Assembly: GCA_964653235.1 (NCBI GenBank)
Contig: CAZZCP010000022.1
Coordinates: 1-30,955, forward strand
DNA length: 30,955 nt
Reading direction: 5' to 3'
From: CAZZCP01 sp964653235
GTDB lineage: Bacteria; Bdellovibrionota; Bdellovibrionia; Bdellovibrionales; UBA840
In this document: positions 15,533 through 23,675 of the stretch, one piece after another
How positions within the stretch are numbered: the first letter of the stretch is position 1
How the letters are laid out: every line of letters starts with the position of its first letter
Made by a program: the position numbers and the translations under genes
The notes under the pieces: generated by a model
Databases searched by the model: none
What the model was told of the DNA's origin: nothing
What the model saw: the letters and a program-made list of their open reading frames with translations, nothing else

Positions 15533-16404
15533 TAGGAATTTCTTTGAAAGAACCTTTCCATTCTTAAATTCACCAAATCGGGCATATCGAGCTGACTGCA
15601 ATGAGAACCATAGGGTATAACTTGCAGCTTTGACTTTTTAATACGATGCTGCATTTCAGTTTGAAATTCAATGGGCGTTACATAGTCTTGTGAGCCACCA
15701 ATCAAGAGTGTCGGCACTTCTACATCGTTTAAAATACTCATCCCATTGTATTCCATCATCTTTTCAAAGAGACCTAAAAAGACTTCGAGCTCAACCGAAC
15801 GCACCCCCCGCATATAGACCTGTACGTCTTTAAAGCTGGTGAGATTGATATTAAATCCACCCGAAAGGGCAACGATTTGCGATGAAATCGGATTGCCCAG
15901 GATACTTTTCCACAAAAACTTATAGGTCTCGGGGAGCTCACTTGTACCTTTTTTGGCAAAGTGAATTAGGTTTTCAATAATATCCATTCCAAAGATATTG
16001 CGAATCGGATTTCGTGCAAAGCCATTGATAAAAACCAAACTTTCAAACAACTCAGGCCGATTTTTATAGAGCTCTAAAAGTACAATCGAGCCAAAACTAT
16101 GCCCAATCATGGCAGCCCTTTGAAGATTGAGATGCTTGCAAAGTGCTTCAACATCTTTTGCAATCGATTCCACATTTAGGTTGTCGCGATTTTCAGGTGT
16201 ACTTGATTTGTGATGGCCACGATAGTCAAAAGTGATGACTTGATAGTTGCGAGAGAAAAAGCGAATTTGGTGGCGCCAGTGATTTGTAGAGCAAGAAAGG
16301 CCATATAAAAAAATCAGTGGTTTGCCTCTACCCCGTAATTCATAATAGATTTCGGTGTTATCAAAACTCTTAAAAAAACCAGTTCTTTTTTCAATAGGAT
16401 TCAT
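15529..16404 (-). CDS. Alpha/beta-fold hydrolase
   Basis: A 291-residue alpha/beta hydrolase. With the ATG at 16404 as residue 1, the nucleophile is Ser103 in GHSFGS, the acid is Asp240 (GGSQDYVTP) and the base is His268 (YGSHCSQLD). The oxyanion strand reads PLIFLYGLS, with Tyr where many relatives have His, and DYRGHHKSS is the usual second block. The cap region (about 130-215) is helical. There is no signal peptide, so it is cytoplasmic. The family includes esterases, lipases and C-C hydrolases, and the substrate cannot be inferred. A TTG at 16437 has AGGAG 12 nt upstream and would add 11 residues with a 47-bp overlap into the FHA gene; the ATG overlaps it by 14 bp. Either way the two genes are coupled. 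Confidence 0.87.
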   Translation of the reverse strand: MNPIEKRTGFFKSFDNTEIYYELRGRGKPLIFLYGLSCSTNHWRHQIRFFSRNYQVITFDYRGHHKSSTPENRDNLNVESIAKDVEALCKHLNLQRAAMIGHSFGSIVLLELYKNRPELFESLVFINGFARNPIRNIFGMDIIENLIHFAKKGTSELPETYKFLWKSILGNPISSQIVALSGGFNINLTSFKDVQVYMRGVRSVELEVFLGLFEKMMEYNGMSILNDVEVPTLLIGGSQDYVTPIEFQTEMQHRIKKSKLQVIPYGSHCSQLDMPDLVNLRMERFFQRNSY

Positions 16405-17077
16405 CGGGGAATTCCACTTGTATTTCGGTGTTTCCAATTTGAATTAAATCTCCTGCTTTTATTTCGGCCTCGCTTTGTGATTTAGAATTTAATTTTACAT
16501 CTTTAGGGTAGTCTGTGGCAAAATAGAATTTTTTATTACGACTGAAGATTTGAAAGCAGGGGTGTTTTTTAAAATCTTCTAAAATAGGGATATCAGAACT
16601 TTTGGGTCCGGCAAAACGAGGACCATAGCCCAAGTAGCTTTTTTTGCCAGCTTGATTTCCTGTCAAATAGTGCAAACTCATCAGTTTGTGAAAGCTGTGA
16701 ACTTCTCTTTGTATGGTATTGGGTTCTGTAGAGAGTTTTTTCATTACCTGTAAGACCGTCATACGCCAATCGGCTATAGCTTCATCTTCTTGTCGATCAA
16801 ACACCTCAAATACAGTGGCGCCTAGTTGAAACTCTTGACCCGGTTTTAAATAAAGCTCTTGAAGGTCTTTATCGTTGGCCTGAATTTTATTTCTTGAGCC
16901 CTGGTCAAGAAGCCTCCAGCGGCTTTTTCCTTTTTTTTCTACGATGGCATGCAGCGAAGAAACTTTGGGGTCTGGCAGCATTATGTCAGCGTTTTTTCTA
17001 CCGATTTTCATCCCGTCTCGGAGGTGAAACTCATCTCCCTGGCGTTTTCCTGATTTAATGCGAAGAAAGAGCTTCAT
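16391..17077 (-). CDS. FHA-domain protein, possibly with a second degenerate FHA module
   Basis: A 228-residue cytoplasmic protein. Residues 1-94 are a clear forkhead-associated domain, which binds phosphothreonine peptides: MKIGRKNADI (Gly26, Arg27), PKVSSLHA (Ser40, Ser41, His43), RN (62-63) and a final FQLGATVFEVFD strand. A helical region (100-140) follows. The C-terminal part (145-228) has alternating strands ending KAGDLIQIGNTEIQVEF, like the last strands of an FHA fold but without the GR/SSxxH core. It may be a worn second module. FHA proteins usually partner Ser/Thr kinases, but no kinase is in the window. The overlap with the hydrolase gene suggests joint expression. An AAGG lies 6 nt before the ATG. 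Confidence 0.88.
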   Translation of the reverse strand: MKLFLRIKSGKRQGDEFHLRDGMKIGRKNADIMLPDPKVSSLHAIVEKKGKSRWRLLDQGSRNKIQANDKDLQELYLKPGQEFQLGATVFEVFDRQEDEAIADWRMTVLQVMKKLSTEPNTIQREVHSFHKLMSLHYLTGNQAGKKSYLGYGPRFAGPKSSDIPILEDFKKHPCFQIFSRNKKFYFATDYPKDVKLNSKSQSEAEIKAGDLIQIGNTEIQVEFPDESY

Positions 17078-17111
17078 TTCTTACCTTTTTTGAGTGATTC
17101 TTGGGATTTCC

Positions 17112-17140
17112 TTGAGTTCTGCTCAGCGGCATGATAGAAA
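17112..17140 (+). promoter_or_regulatory. Sigma-70-type promoter for the rpsF operon
   Basis: TTGAGT (17112-17117) and TAGAAA (17135-17140) are separated by exactly 17 bp, 5/6 and 4/6 matches to the consensus. It lies about 70 bp before the rpsF ATG, in the 134-bp gap between divergent genes, where a strong ribosomal-protein promoter is expected. Confidence 0.4.
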
Positions 17141-17169
17141 ATCTTACTTAATTTTAAACAATCCTTGCT

Positions 17170-17189
17170 CTTCGGTCTACTAGCTGAAG
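17170..17189 (+). other. Leader hairpin upstream of rpsF
   Basis: CTTCGG (17170-17175) can pair with CTGAAG (17184-17189) through six pairs including one G-U, with an 8-nt loop. It ends 12 nt before the AGGAGG ribosome-binding site. In many bacteria the S6:S18 complex binds a leader structure bearing a CCG motif; I see no CCG in this loop, so I do not call it that element. Confidence 0.25.
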
Positions 17190-17211
17190 GGCTGTGAAAC
17201 CAGGAGGAAAA

Positions 17212-17652
17212 ATGCAAGAAATTACGCGCCCTTATGAGGGAGTCATTATCGTCGATGGCGATGCCACAGAGAAAACCCAGAAAGCGCTCTTTCGTAAAAA
17301 TAAAAAAATCATTGAAGACTATTCAGGCACTGTGAATAGCTTAGATACATGGGGTAAAAGAAAGCTTGGAAACCCTATCAAAAAGAAGAATCAAGCCTTT
17401 TATTTTTATACTACCTTCTCTGCTAACAACGAGGCAGTTGCAGAGCTAGAGCGTACAATGAGAATCAATGACAATGTCTTGCGTTTCATGCACATGCGCC
17501 TGAAAGACGGTACTGATCTTAAGCAGCATTTGGAAAAATTTAAAGAAACCATTGCCGCGGCTCATGCAAAAGAAAAAGAGTTCGAGATGAAAGAGAAGAA
17601 GCGAAAAGAGAGATTTTCTAAGCAAAAAGAAAGAAAATCGGTTCGTAGCTAG
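17212..17652 (+). CDS. rpsF: 30S ribosomal protein S6
   Basis: S6 sits on the platform of the small ribosomal subunit, normally paired with S18. The 146-residue protein shows the family pattern RPYEGVIIVDGDATE near the start, then LDTWGKRKLGNPI around 50, and VLRFMHMRL near 90. It ends in a long Lys/Arg/Glu helix, a tail common in this lineage. The start is set at the ATG at 17212 because a perfect AGGAGG (17202-17207) lies 4 nt upstream. An in-frame GTG at 17194 precedes that site and is unlikely to be used. It heads the rpsF-DUF2232-rplI-dnaB cluster. rpsR, usually the next gene, is missing here. Confidence 0.96.
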   Translation: MQEITRPYEGVIIVDGDATEKTQKALFRKNKKIIEDYSGTVNSLDTWGKRKLGNPIKKKNQAFYFYTTFSANNEAVAELERTMRINDNVLRFMHMRLKDGTDLKQHLEKFKETIAAAHAKEKEFEMKEKKRKERFSKQKERKSVRS

Positions 17653-17661
17653 GACCACTGG

Positions 17662-18564
17662 GTGCAAAAGTCTTTTTCAAAGCAACAGTTTTGGCTCCAT
17701 TTGTTGGCGATGATAACACCATTGCTGACAGTTCTTTTGGGGGGAGGACCCCTTTTGATTTTTCGCAGGGTTCGAGGGCTCTACTATTATTTGTCTTTTT
17801 GCGCTCTTACAACTGGCTTGCTTTTTTATCTTCTTCCAGGCACAGCATTTAGCTTCGCCCTCTGTGCTTGCTTAGCTCTTTTTTATTACGAATCGAAAAG
17901 ACTAGGAAGCGGTGAGCTCCGAGCAGGACTGATCGCAATCTTGGCAACATCGGGCTTAAGTTCTTTGTTGTTAGGTATTTGGGTTCAGTTTTCTTCATTA
18001 GACTTATATAGCTATGCTGTTGAGCTCATGGAAAAAAACCTGCAAGAGTTTCAAAAAATACAGCCCAAAGTGCAAATTGCGGCAGAAGATGTTGTTTCTC
18101 TTTTGCCATCGCTTTTTGTAATTTTCTTGCTGCTGCTTTTATGGCTTGCGATTTTAATTGAAAGATACGCTGTAGCTCGATCTTGGCTCGAAAGCTTCGG
18201 TATTTCTTCAAGAACAAAACTGGGTCCACCCCTTCGTGATTTTCGGCTTCCTGATGCGACTATTTGGGGGCTATTGGTTTCATTTGCTTTTGCATTTTTG
18301 CAGCTGGATCAGGTCATTTTAATGAGGACAGCAGAGAATTTTTTAAACATTTTTTTATTTTTGTACTTCTTCCAAGGCCTTGCTGTAGTTTCTAGCATTT
18401 TGAATTATTTTAAAGTAAGTTCCATTTGGAGATCCTTTTGGTACTTCATTTTGATCATTCAAATGTTTTTATTCGTAATTATGCTAGGTCTAGTCGACTT
18501 TTGGGTCGATTTTAGAAAGAAATTAGAAGAAAAACGAAAAACCGAAAGAGACAATCAAATATAA
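17662..18564 (+). CDS. DUF2232 (YybS-like) multi-pass membrane protein
   Basis: A 300-residue inner-membrane protein with about seven hydrophobic segments (around 10-30, 36-54, 58-76, 92-113, 148-168, 195-213, 222-245, 255-280). The C-terminal half carries the DUF2232 signature: a DFRLPDATIWGLLVS stretch, then LNIFLFLYFFQGLAVVSS. Members of this family are typically found between rpsF/rpsR and rplI, as here, but their function is unknown. The start is a GTG at 17662, 9 nt after rpsF, without a strong ribosome-binding site, so the level may depend on rpsF translation. It ends with a charged cytoplasmic tail (KKLEEKRKTER). The next gene, rplI, follows after 10 nt. Confidence 0.88.
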   Translation: MQKSFSKQQFWLHLLAMITPLLTVLLGGGPLLIFRRVRGLYYYLSFCALTTGLLFYLLPGTAFSFALCACLALFYYESKRLGSGELRAGLIAILATSGLSSLLLGIWVQFSSLDLYSYAVELMEKNLQEFQKIQPKVQIAAEDVVSLLPSLFVIFLLLLLWLAILIERYAVARSWLESFGISSRTKLGPPLRDFRLPDATIWGLLVSFAFAFLQLDQVILMRTAENFLNIFLFLYFFQGLAVVSSILNYFKVSSIWRSFWYFILIIQMFLFVIMLGLVDFWVDFRKKLEEKRKTERDNQI

Positions 18565-18574
18565 GGAGTTTGAG

Positions 18575-19021
18575 ATGAAAGTAATTCTACAAACAGATGT
18601 TCCCAATTTAGGAAAAGTCGGAGAAATCGTTAATGTTGCCAATGGATATGCGAGAAATTTCTTGTTTCCTAAGAAATTAGCTCTTGCAGCTACGGAAAAG
18701 CGCGAAAAAGAGTACGCTCATATTCAAGCCGTAGTCGAAGCCAAAAAAGCGAAGATGAGAAAAGACAAAGAGCAAGTGGCTGAACAGCTCAATGGCAAGA
18801 CGCTAGGTTTTATAAGAAAAGCCGGTGAAGACGATAAGCTGTTTGGTTCTGTTACGAACTCAGATATTGCTGAAGAGCTTGCAAAAGAAAACTACACGAT
18901 CGACAAGAGAGATATTGAGCTCGAAGATGCCGTCAAAGTTCTTGGTCAGCACAAGGCAATTGTTAAACTTGGCGAAGGTATTCATGCTGAATTAAAGATC
19001 AACGTAGAGAGAGAACAATAG
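18575..19021 (+). CDS. rplI: 50S ribosomal protein L9
   Basis: L9 binds 23S rRNA at the base of the L1 stalk and helps keep the reading frame. The 148-residue protein has the standard length. The N-terminal domain MKVILQTDVPNLGKVGEIV and GYARNFLFPKKLA (residues 25-37) match the family signature. The long central helix (about 45-75) is followed by the C-terminal domain with KLFGSVTNSDIAEEL. An AAGGAG lies 7 nt before the ATG. It sits between DUF2232 and dnaB, the classic placement. Confidence 0.97.
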   Translation: MKVILQTDVPNLGKVGEIVNVANGYARNFLFPKKLALAATEKREKEYAHIQAVVEAKKAKMRKDKEQVAEQLNGKTLGFIRKAGEDDKLFGSVTNSDIAEELAKENYTIDKRDIELEDAVKVLGQHKAIVKLGEGIHAELKINVEREQ

Positions 19022-19028
19022 TTCTAAA

Positions 19029-20453
19029 GTGATCGAAAAAGTTCCACCGCACAATCTCGAAGCTGAAAAATCTGTTTTGGGAGGGCTCATGCTAGAGTCC
19101 TCAGCTTTTGATATTGTAAGTGAACTTATTGGTGTTGAAGATTTTTATCGATCTCATCATAGAATTATTTTTCAGGCTATTTTGGACCTACAAAAAAAGT
19201 CAGAAGAAGTAGACCTTCTCACTGTTTCTCATATCTTAAATTCTAGAAATGAACTTGAAAAAATAGGTGGAGCTGCTTATTTGGCTGAGCTTGCAGAGGC
19301 AACCATCGGTGCGTCCAATATAGAGCGCTATGCTGAGATAGTAAAAGAGACGGCACTGTTAAGAAAGTTGATTCAAACAAGTAGTGACACCATTGAGAAG
19401 GCCTATTCTGGTGACTTTGAATCGGTAGAGACTTTCATCGACCAAGCAGAAGCAAATATTTTTCGACTTGCTGAAAATCGCAAAACGACAGGGCTTGCTA
19501 GTTCAGCTGAAATTGTAAAAACAGCAATTCAAAAAATTGAAGACCTTTATCATAAACAATCTGAAGTAACGGGAGTGAGTACGGGGTTTACTGATCTTAA
19601 CAAAATCACATCTGGTTTTCAGCCTGGAGAATTAACGATTTTAGCTGCGCGCCCCTCGATGGGAAAAACAGCTTTTAGTCTCAACCTTGCCCAACATATC
19701 GCACTACGAGAGAACAAAACCATTGCTTACTTTTCTGTAGAGATGGGCAAAGAGTCGCTGATGATGAGAATGCTAGCATCAGAGGCCTTTATTGATATGC
19801 AAAAACTTAGAGTTGGACGTGTAGGAGATGAGGTTTGGCCCAAATTGATCGCTACGGCCTCTCATCTCACAAATTCAAAGCTTTATATCGATGATACCTC
19901 TGGCATTAGCCCATATGAGGTTCGAGCTAAATGTAGACGACTCAAAGCCAAACATGGGCTTGATATGATTGTGATCGACTATTTGCAGTTGATGGATTTA
20001 AAGCGGCCAGTTGAGAGTCGAGAAAGAGCAGTTTCTGAGATATCAAAAACTCTGAAAGAAATAGCCAAAGAACTTCAAGTTCCGGTGATGGCGCTCGCTC
20101 AGCTCAACCGTGGTGTAGAGTCTCGAACCGATCGGCGTCCAATGCTCTCTGATCTAAGAGAATCGGGTTCGATTGAGCAAGATGCCGATTTAATCATGAT
20201 GATCTATAGAGATGAATATTATGAGAAAGAAAAATCCGAGTACAAAGGACAAGCAGAGATCATAATTGCCAAACAAAGAAATGGACCGACAGGAACTGTG
20301 AGACTTGGCTTTCGCCAAGAATTTGGACGTTTTCATGACCTTGTTCCCGATAGTCTCGAGAGGTCTGCTCCTCCTGTGAAACAGCAAGAGGCACCTGAAG
20401 AAAAAAAATCTAGAGGTCCAGTAAAGAACTTTGCACCAGGTGTAGATCTTTAA
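19029..20453 (+). CDS. dnaB: Replicative DNA helicase DnaB
   Basis: DnaB is the hexameric 5'-3' helicase that unwinds the replication fork. Its 474 residues show the N-terminal primase-interaction domain (PPHNLEAEKSVLGGLM at 6-21), the helical linker, and the RecA-like motor. Motor motifs are TGFTDLN (185-191), Walker A ARPSMGKTA (207-215), FSVEM (235-239), Walker B IVIDYLQL (314-321) and SDLRESGSIEQDAD (374-387). No intein or other insertion interrupts them. The start is a GTG 7 nt after rplI with a weak ribosome-binding site, so translation may be coupled. The last 40 residues are a Pro/Lys/Glu-rich tail ending in FAPGVDL. Confidence 0.97.
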   Translation: MIEKVPPHNLEAEKSVLGGLMLESSAFDIVSELIGVEDFYRSHHRIIFQAILDLQKKSEEVDLLTVSHILNSRNELEKIGGAAYLAELAEATIGASNIERYAEIVKETALLRKLIQTSSDTIEKAYSGDFESVETFIDQAEANIFRLAENRKTTGLASSAEIVKTAIQKIEDLYHKQSEVTGVSTGFTDLNKITSGFQPGELTILAARPSMGKTAFSLNLAQHIALRENKTIAYFSVEMGKESLMMRMLASEAFIDMQKLRVGRVGDEVWPKLIATASHLTNSKLYIDDTSGISPYEVRAKCRRLKAKHGLDMIVIDYLQLMDLKRPVESRERAVSEISKTLKEIAKELQVPVMALAQLNRGVESRTDRRPMLSDLRESGSIEQDADLIMMIYRDEYYEKEKSEYKGQAEIIIAKQRNGPTGTVRLGFRQEFGRFHDLVPDSLERSAPPVKQQEAPEEKKSRGPVKNFAPGVDL

Positions 20454-20604
20454 AAGCGATTAAATATTAGATAGCCCATAGCTTTTGCTTTTTTGTTGAG
20501 CAAATCACTCTATAAAAGTCCAGTTCCAGCTCAATCGGAATCGTCTTGATTGATGAGACCCATAAAAATGCTAGCTTTAAGTCAGCACGATGCTGGGGGG
20601 CTTT
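20454..20604 (+). other. Intergenic region with several small inverted repeats
   Basis: After dnaB, AAAAGC (20453-20458) can pair with GCTTTT (20481-20486), and a second T-rich run follows (to 20495): a loose candidate terminator. Then TCAATC (20531-20536) pairs with GATTGA (20548-20553), and CAGCA-CGA-TGCTG (20583-20595) makes a tight 5-bp hairpin followed by six G residues just before the next ATG. The last hairpin could hold the start region of the small gene in a closed form. A small RNA cannot be excluded, but there is no family match that I recognise. Confidence 0.3.
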
Positions 20605-20805
20605 ATGGATGAAGCAAGAAAAATAGCAGCTGCGACAGGATTACCAGAAGACTGGATGATTCGAGAATTAGAGCAAATGGCAAACCAAAAAGGTTCTGAT
20701 TTGAACCAGCTCGATATAGACGGGCTCCGTGAGCTAGCAGCCTCTTATTTGCAAGATGTTTTATTAAATTTAAAGAATAATTGCGAGTCACTTCTAGATG
20801 AATAA
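20605..20805 (+). CDS. Small acidic helical protein, unknown function
   Basis: A 66-residue protein I do not recognise. It is almost all helix, with MDEARKIAAATGLPEDWMIRE giving a first helix-turn-helix-like pair, and LDIDGLRELAASYLQDVLL giving a final helix. No signal or membrane segment is seen. The ATG at 20605 follows a GGGGGG run at 20595-20600, an imperfect ribosome-binding site; an upstream in-frame ATG at 20590 lies in a hairpin and has no such site. It ends 31 bp from the convergent fis gene. The composition is ordinary protein, not random translation, but support is limited. Confidence 0.5.
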   Translation: MDEARKIAAATGLPEDWMIRELEQMANQKGSDLNQLDIDGLRELAASYLQDVLLNLKNNCESLLDE

Positions 20806-20836
20806 CAAGATGGCTCGCTGATGCCGTACGATGACC

Positions 20837-21136
20837 CTAATTAAGGTTTCTACGTGTAATTCTGTAGTGGTCCATTTTCTTTTTCAAAGTATTTCTATTG
20901 ATACCAAGTGCCGCAGCAGTCTTTACTTGATTGCCATTGTTGGCTCTAAGAGTAAGTTCAATCAAGGGCTTTTCAACTTGTTCCATTACAATGTCGTAGA
21001 GATTTGTGATTTCCACTTTAGAGTCTTTTTGTTGTTGAAACAAAACTTCTAATTTGCTTTTGACAAGTCTTTCTAAGCTCACATTTTGAAGGTTAGCTAC
21101 GAAAAGGTTGTTGGTCTGATTGGAATTGATGTTCAT
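20837..21136 (-). CDS. fis: Fis-type nucleoid/transcription factor
   Basis: A 99-residue protein that lines up with enterobacterial Fis (98 residues) over most of its length, not just the helix-turn-helix. The core helices NLYDIVMEQVEKPLIELTL (about 45-63) match the Fis dimerisation region, and GNQVKTAAALGINRNTLKKK (about 68-87) is the DNA-binding motif. A variable N-terminus precedes it. Fis bends DNA and modulates rRNA promoters, recombination and replication initiation. The symbol is a family assignment; many bacteria carry only the C-terminal fold as part of NtrC-type activators, but no AAA+ domain is present here. It is a single gene, convergent with the small helical protein and divergent from ftsK. 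An AAGGA lies 13 nt before the ATG, a loose spacing. Confidence 0.85.
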   Translation of the reverse strand: MNINSNQTNNLFVANLQNVSLERLVKSKLEVLFQQQKDSKVEITNLYDIVMEQVEKPLIELTLRANNGNQVKTAAALGINRNTLKKKMDHYRITRRNLN

Positions 21137-21383
21137 ACTCTTACAATTTCCTTCTGCGGTTTTGTATCGTGAATGTGTACAATGAGATATACTTAAGAAT
21201 CGATAGAATCAAGACTCTTTGTGATGAAAAAAAAGAAAAATAGAAAGCAAGAGAAAAAAAGTTTTTTGCCATTTGCGTAGAGTTCTTTTTTAGGGCCAAA
21301 AACTTGACTTTAGTTCTACAGACTTAAGTATTTCGATGTTAAGCATGCTACACATGTAATTCTTCATTGCGTAGAATAAAAAA
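21137..21383. promoter_or_regulatory. Divergent control region between fis and ftsK
   Basis: This 247-bp gap is AT-rich with an A/G-rich run (about 21225-21260) on the plus strand. TTGACT (21304-21309) is the best -35 candidate for ftsK; the -10 is unclear (TAAGTA at 15 bp or GTATTT at 18 bp). On the minus strand TTGATT is followed after 17 bp by TATCTC, a weak candidate for fis. Small palindromes GCATGC and ACATGT lie near 21344-21357. No gene is visible. Confidence 0.35.
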
Positions 21384-23675
21384 ATGGCAGCTTGGAAAGC
21401 AAAATTATCAAAAGATGTACTTGCCATTTTATGGTTTGCATCAGGAATATTTCTTGGTCTCTCTCTATTCAGTTTTCACTCCCAGGACCCTTCATTTAAC
21501 TCCCTAGGAAGCAATACAGAGGTGCAAAACTTTTGTGGTTATTTTGGAAGTTTTCTCGCCGATTTCTTTTATCAATTTTGGGGCATTAGTGCCTGGTTTG
21601 GAGTACTGATTGCCTTCTTTTTTTCTTACCAGTGCTTTCAAGATGAAAAGGGCAAGGTATCTTTTTCTAAAGCCTTACTAGGTTTTTTCTTCATATTAAA
21701 TATATCCAGTTTGATAGGACTCTATTGGCCAGAGTTCGCTATTTTTGAAGGAATGATTCCTGTGTCTGGAGTTTTGGGTTTGGCTATTAGCAAGAGCTTA
21801 AGTGCAGCGTTTAACCTCATTGGCGTTGGAGTATTGCTTTGGAGCTCATTGTTAATTTTAGGACTTTTGTTGACAGAGACAACTTTAAAAAAATTGTTTA
21901 CCGGACCCAAGGATGCATTGAAAGCTATCGATGCTAAAAGAAAAGAAGGTCTGCCCAAAATTTCTTTTTCTTGGCACATACCTAAGTGGCAACCTAGGTT
22001 TAAGAAAACCAGCCTTGAGCGAAAAGAAGAGGGGCAAGAGCAAGTAGTTCTTACTAAAGAGAATTTTCCGCTTGCTGAAAACAGAGAGATTTCTCAGCAG
22101 CAAATGCCTTTGCGTAAAAAGAAAATCATGCTCAAAAAGAAGGTTCAAAGAAAAGTAGAGAACTGGGAGCTACCCAACATTAAGGTTCTAGAAGATCCTC
22201 CAGAGTCTGCAAAAAAAATAGATAGTTCAGAGCTAAAAAATAAAACCAATCTTTTAGAAGATAAATTGGAGCAGTTTTCGGTAAGGGGTAAGGTTACGGG
22301 AGTTTTACCTGGGCCCGCTGTAACACTTTTTGAATTTAAGCCCAATGCAGATGTGAAGATATCAAGAATCACTGATCTTGCTGATGATTTGTCTTTAGCA
22401 TTAAGTAGTGAGTCGGTAAGAATCATCGCTCCTATACCTGGCAGAGATGTTGTTGGAATTGAAACTTCAAACAGCATACGAGAGACAGTCTATCTAAAAG
22501 AGATATTAGCAGATGATGAATTTTGGAGTGATGAAATCAAATTGCCGCTAGCTCTCGGAAAAAGAGCCAATGGTAGTCCACAAATTGTTGATTTACGAAA
22601 AATGCCACATCTCATGGTTGCCGGTTCAACAGGTTCAGGCAAATCTGTATTTGTTGTATCTGTATTAACAGGTCTTTTATTTAAGCATTCTCCTAAAACT
22701 TTAAGGTTGATTGTTGTTGACCCCAAGCAAGTAGATCTTGCGGCTTTTCATAAAGTTCCTCACCTTTTGATGCCTCCCATTTGTGAATCTAAAAAAGCGG
22801 TAACTGCTTTAAAGTGGGCCATCAAAGAAATGGAGAAAAGATATCGGTCGATGTCACAATTTGGTGCTCGCAATATTGAAGAATTCAATCAAAAGGTTTT
22901 AAAACTCAATGAAGAGGAACTTGAAAAACATGAATCTGCCAACGAAGAGCTGTTAGAACAAGGTCGCATTTTCGAAGCATATCATTATACTCAACAACCC
23001 TATATTGTTGTTGTCGTCGAAGAGTTTGGTGATTTGATGACCGTCGATAAATCAAATGTGGAACAGACTGTAGTGCGTTTGGCACAGATGGCAAGGGCAA
23101 GTGGCATACATCTCATTTTGGCGATGCAATCACCGCGAAAAGATGTGGTAACAGGATTGATTAAAACCAATATACCAGGGAGAATTAGTTTTAAAGTTGC
23201 CTCAAAAATGGATAGTCGAATCATTTTGGATGAGTCTGGCGCCGAAAGGCTCTTGGCTCGTGGAGATATGCTCTTTCTTGCTCCTGGAGTGGTTAAGCCG
23301 CAAAGGCATCATGGTCCTTGGTTGACCGAAGGTGAAATTCAGAAGGTCATGGATTCTTGGGCCGATCAAGCTGAGCCAATCTTTGACGAAAAAGCGATGC
23401 AGATGCTCGATGGTAGTGGCGGTGGCTATGGACTAGAATCTGATTTCAGTACAGATAGCGAAGAAGAAGAATTTGATGAACGCTATGATGAAATCGTCGA
23501 CTGGGTGAGTACACAAAAGGGCGTGAGCGCATCTTTACTACAAAGAAAATTTCGCCTAGGCTATCCGAGAGCCGCGAGGATGATTGAAATTCTTGAAAGA
23601 GAAGGTGTTGTTGGGCCAGCAAATGGAAGCAAACCAAGACAAGTTCTGGCGCAAGCTATGCCTGATCAGCCTTAG
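21384..23675 (+). CDS. ftsK: DNA translocase FtsK/SpoIIIE
   Basis: FtsK anchors at the division septum and pumps chromosome ends into daughter cells. The 763-residue protein has an N-terminal membrane domain with about four transmembrane segments (roughly 10-30, 45-75, 85-105, 125-165), and a fairly short charged linker (180-290). The RecA-like motor follows: Walker A GSTGSGKS (414-421), DPKQVDL, Walker B with Glu546/Glu547 (VVVVEEFGDL), and QSPRKDVVTGLIK. The C-terminal gamma winged helix (about 698-755, ending YPRAARMIEILEREGVVGP) reads KOPS sequences to set direction. All parts are intact. It heads a seven-gene string running to the FolK-like protein. No clear ribosome-binding site precedes the ATG. 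Confidence 0.96.
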   Translation: MAAWKAKLSKDVLAILWFASGIFLGLSLFSFHSQDPSFNSLGSNTEVQNFCGYFGSFLADFFYQFWGISAWFGVLIAFFFSYQCFQDEKGKVSFSKALLGFFFILNISSLIGLYWPEFAIFEGMIPVSGVLGLAISKSLSAAFNLIGVGVLLWSSLLILGLLLTETTLKKLFTGPKDALKAIDAKRKEGLPKISFSWHIPKWQPRFKKTSLERKEEGQEQVVLTKENFPLAENREISQQQMPLRKKKIMLKKKVQRKVENWELPNIKVLEDPPESAKKIDSSELKNKTNLLEDKLEQFSVRGKVTGVLPGPAVTLFEFKPNADVKISRITDLADDLSLALSSESVRIIAPIPGRDVVGIETSNSIRETVYLKEILADDEFWSDEIKLPLALGKRANGSPQIVDLRKMPHLMVAGSTGSGKSVFVVSVLTGLLFKHSPKTLRLIVVDPKQVDLAAFHKVPHLLMPPICESKKAVTALKWAIKEMEKRYRSMSQFGARNIEEFNQKVLKLNEEELEKHESANEELLEQGRIFEAYHYTQQPYIVVVVEEFGDLMTVDKSNVEQTVVRLAQMARASGIHLILAMQSPRKDVVTGLIKTNIPGRISFKVASKMDSRIILDESGAERLLARGDMLFLAPGVVKPQRHHGPWLTEGEIQKVMDSWADQAEPIFDEKAMQMLDGSGGGYGLESDFSTDSEEEEFDERYDEIVDWVSTQKGVSASLLQRKFRLGYPRAARMIEILEREGVVGPANGSKPRQVLAQAMPDQP

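Noticed and set aside
17170..17211. rpsF leader considered as the S6:S18 autoregulatory element or a TPP-type riboswitch
   Set aside because: No CCG motif lies in the hairpin loop, and no thi-box core is present; only a generic hairpin can be supported.
20831..21052. Plus-strand reading frame across the fis gene
   Set aside because: It lies antisense to codons for conserved Fis helices and shows no domain or start signal.
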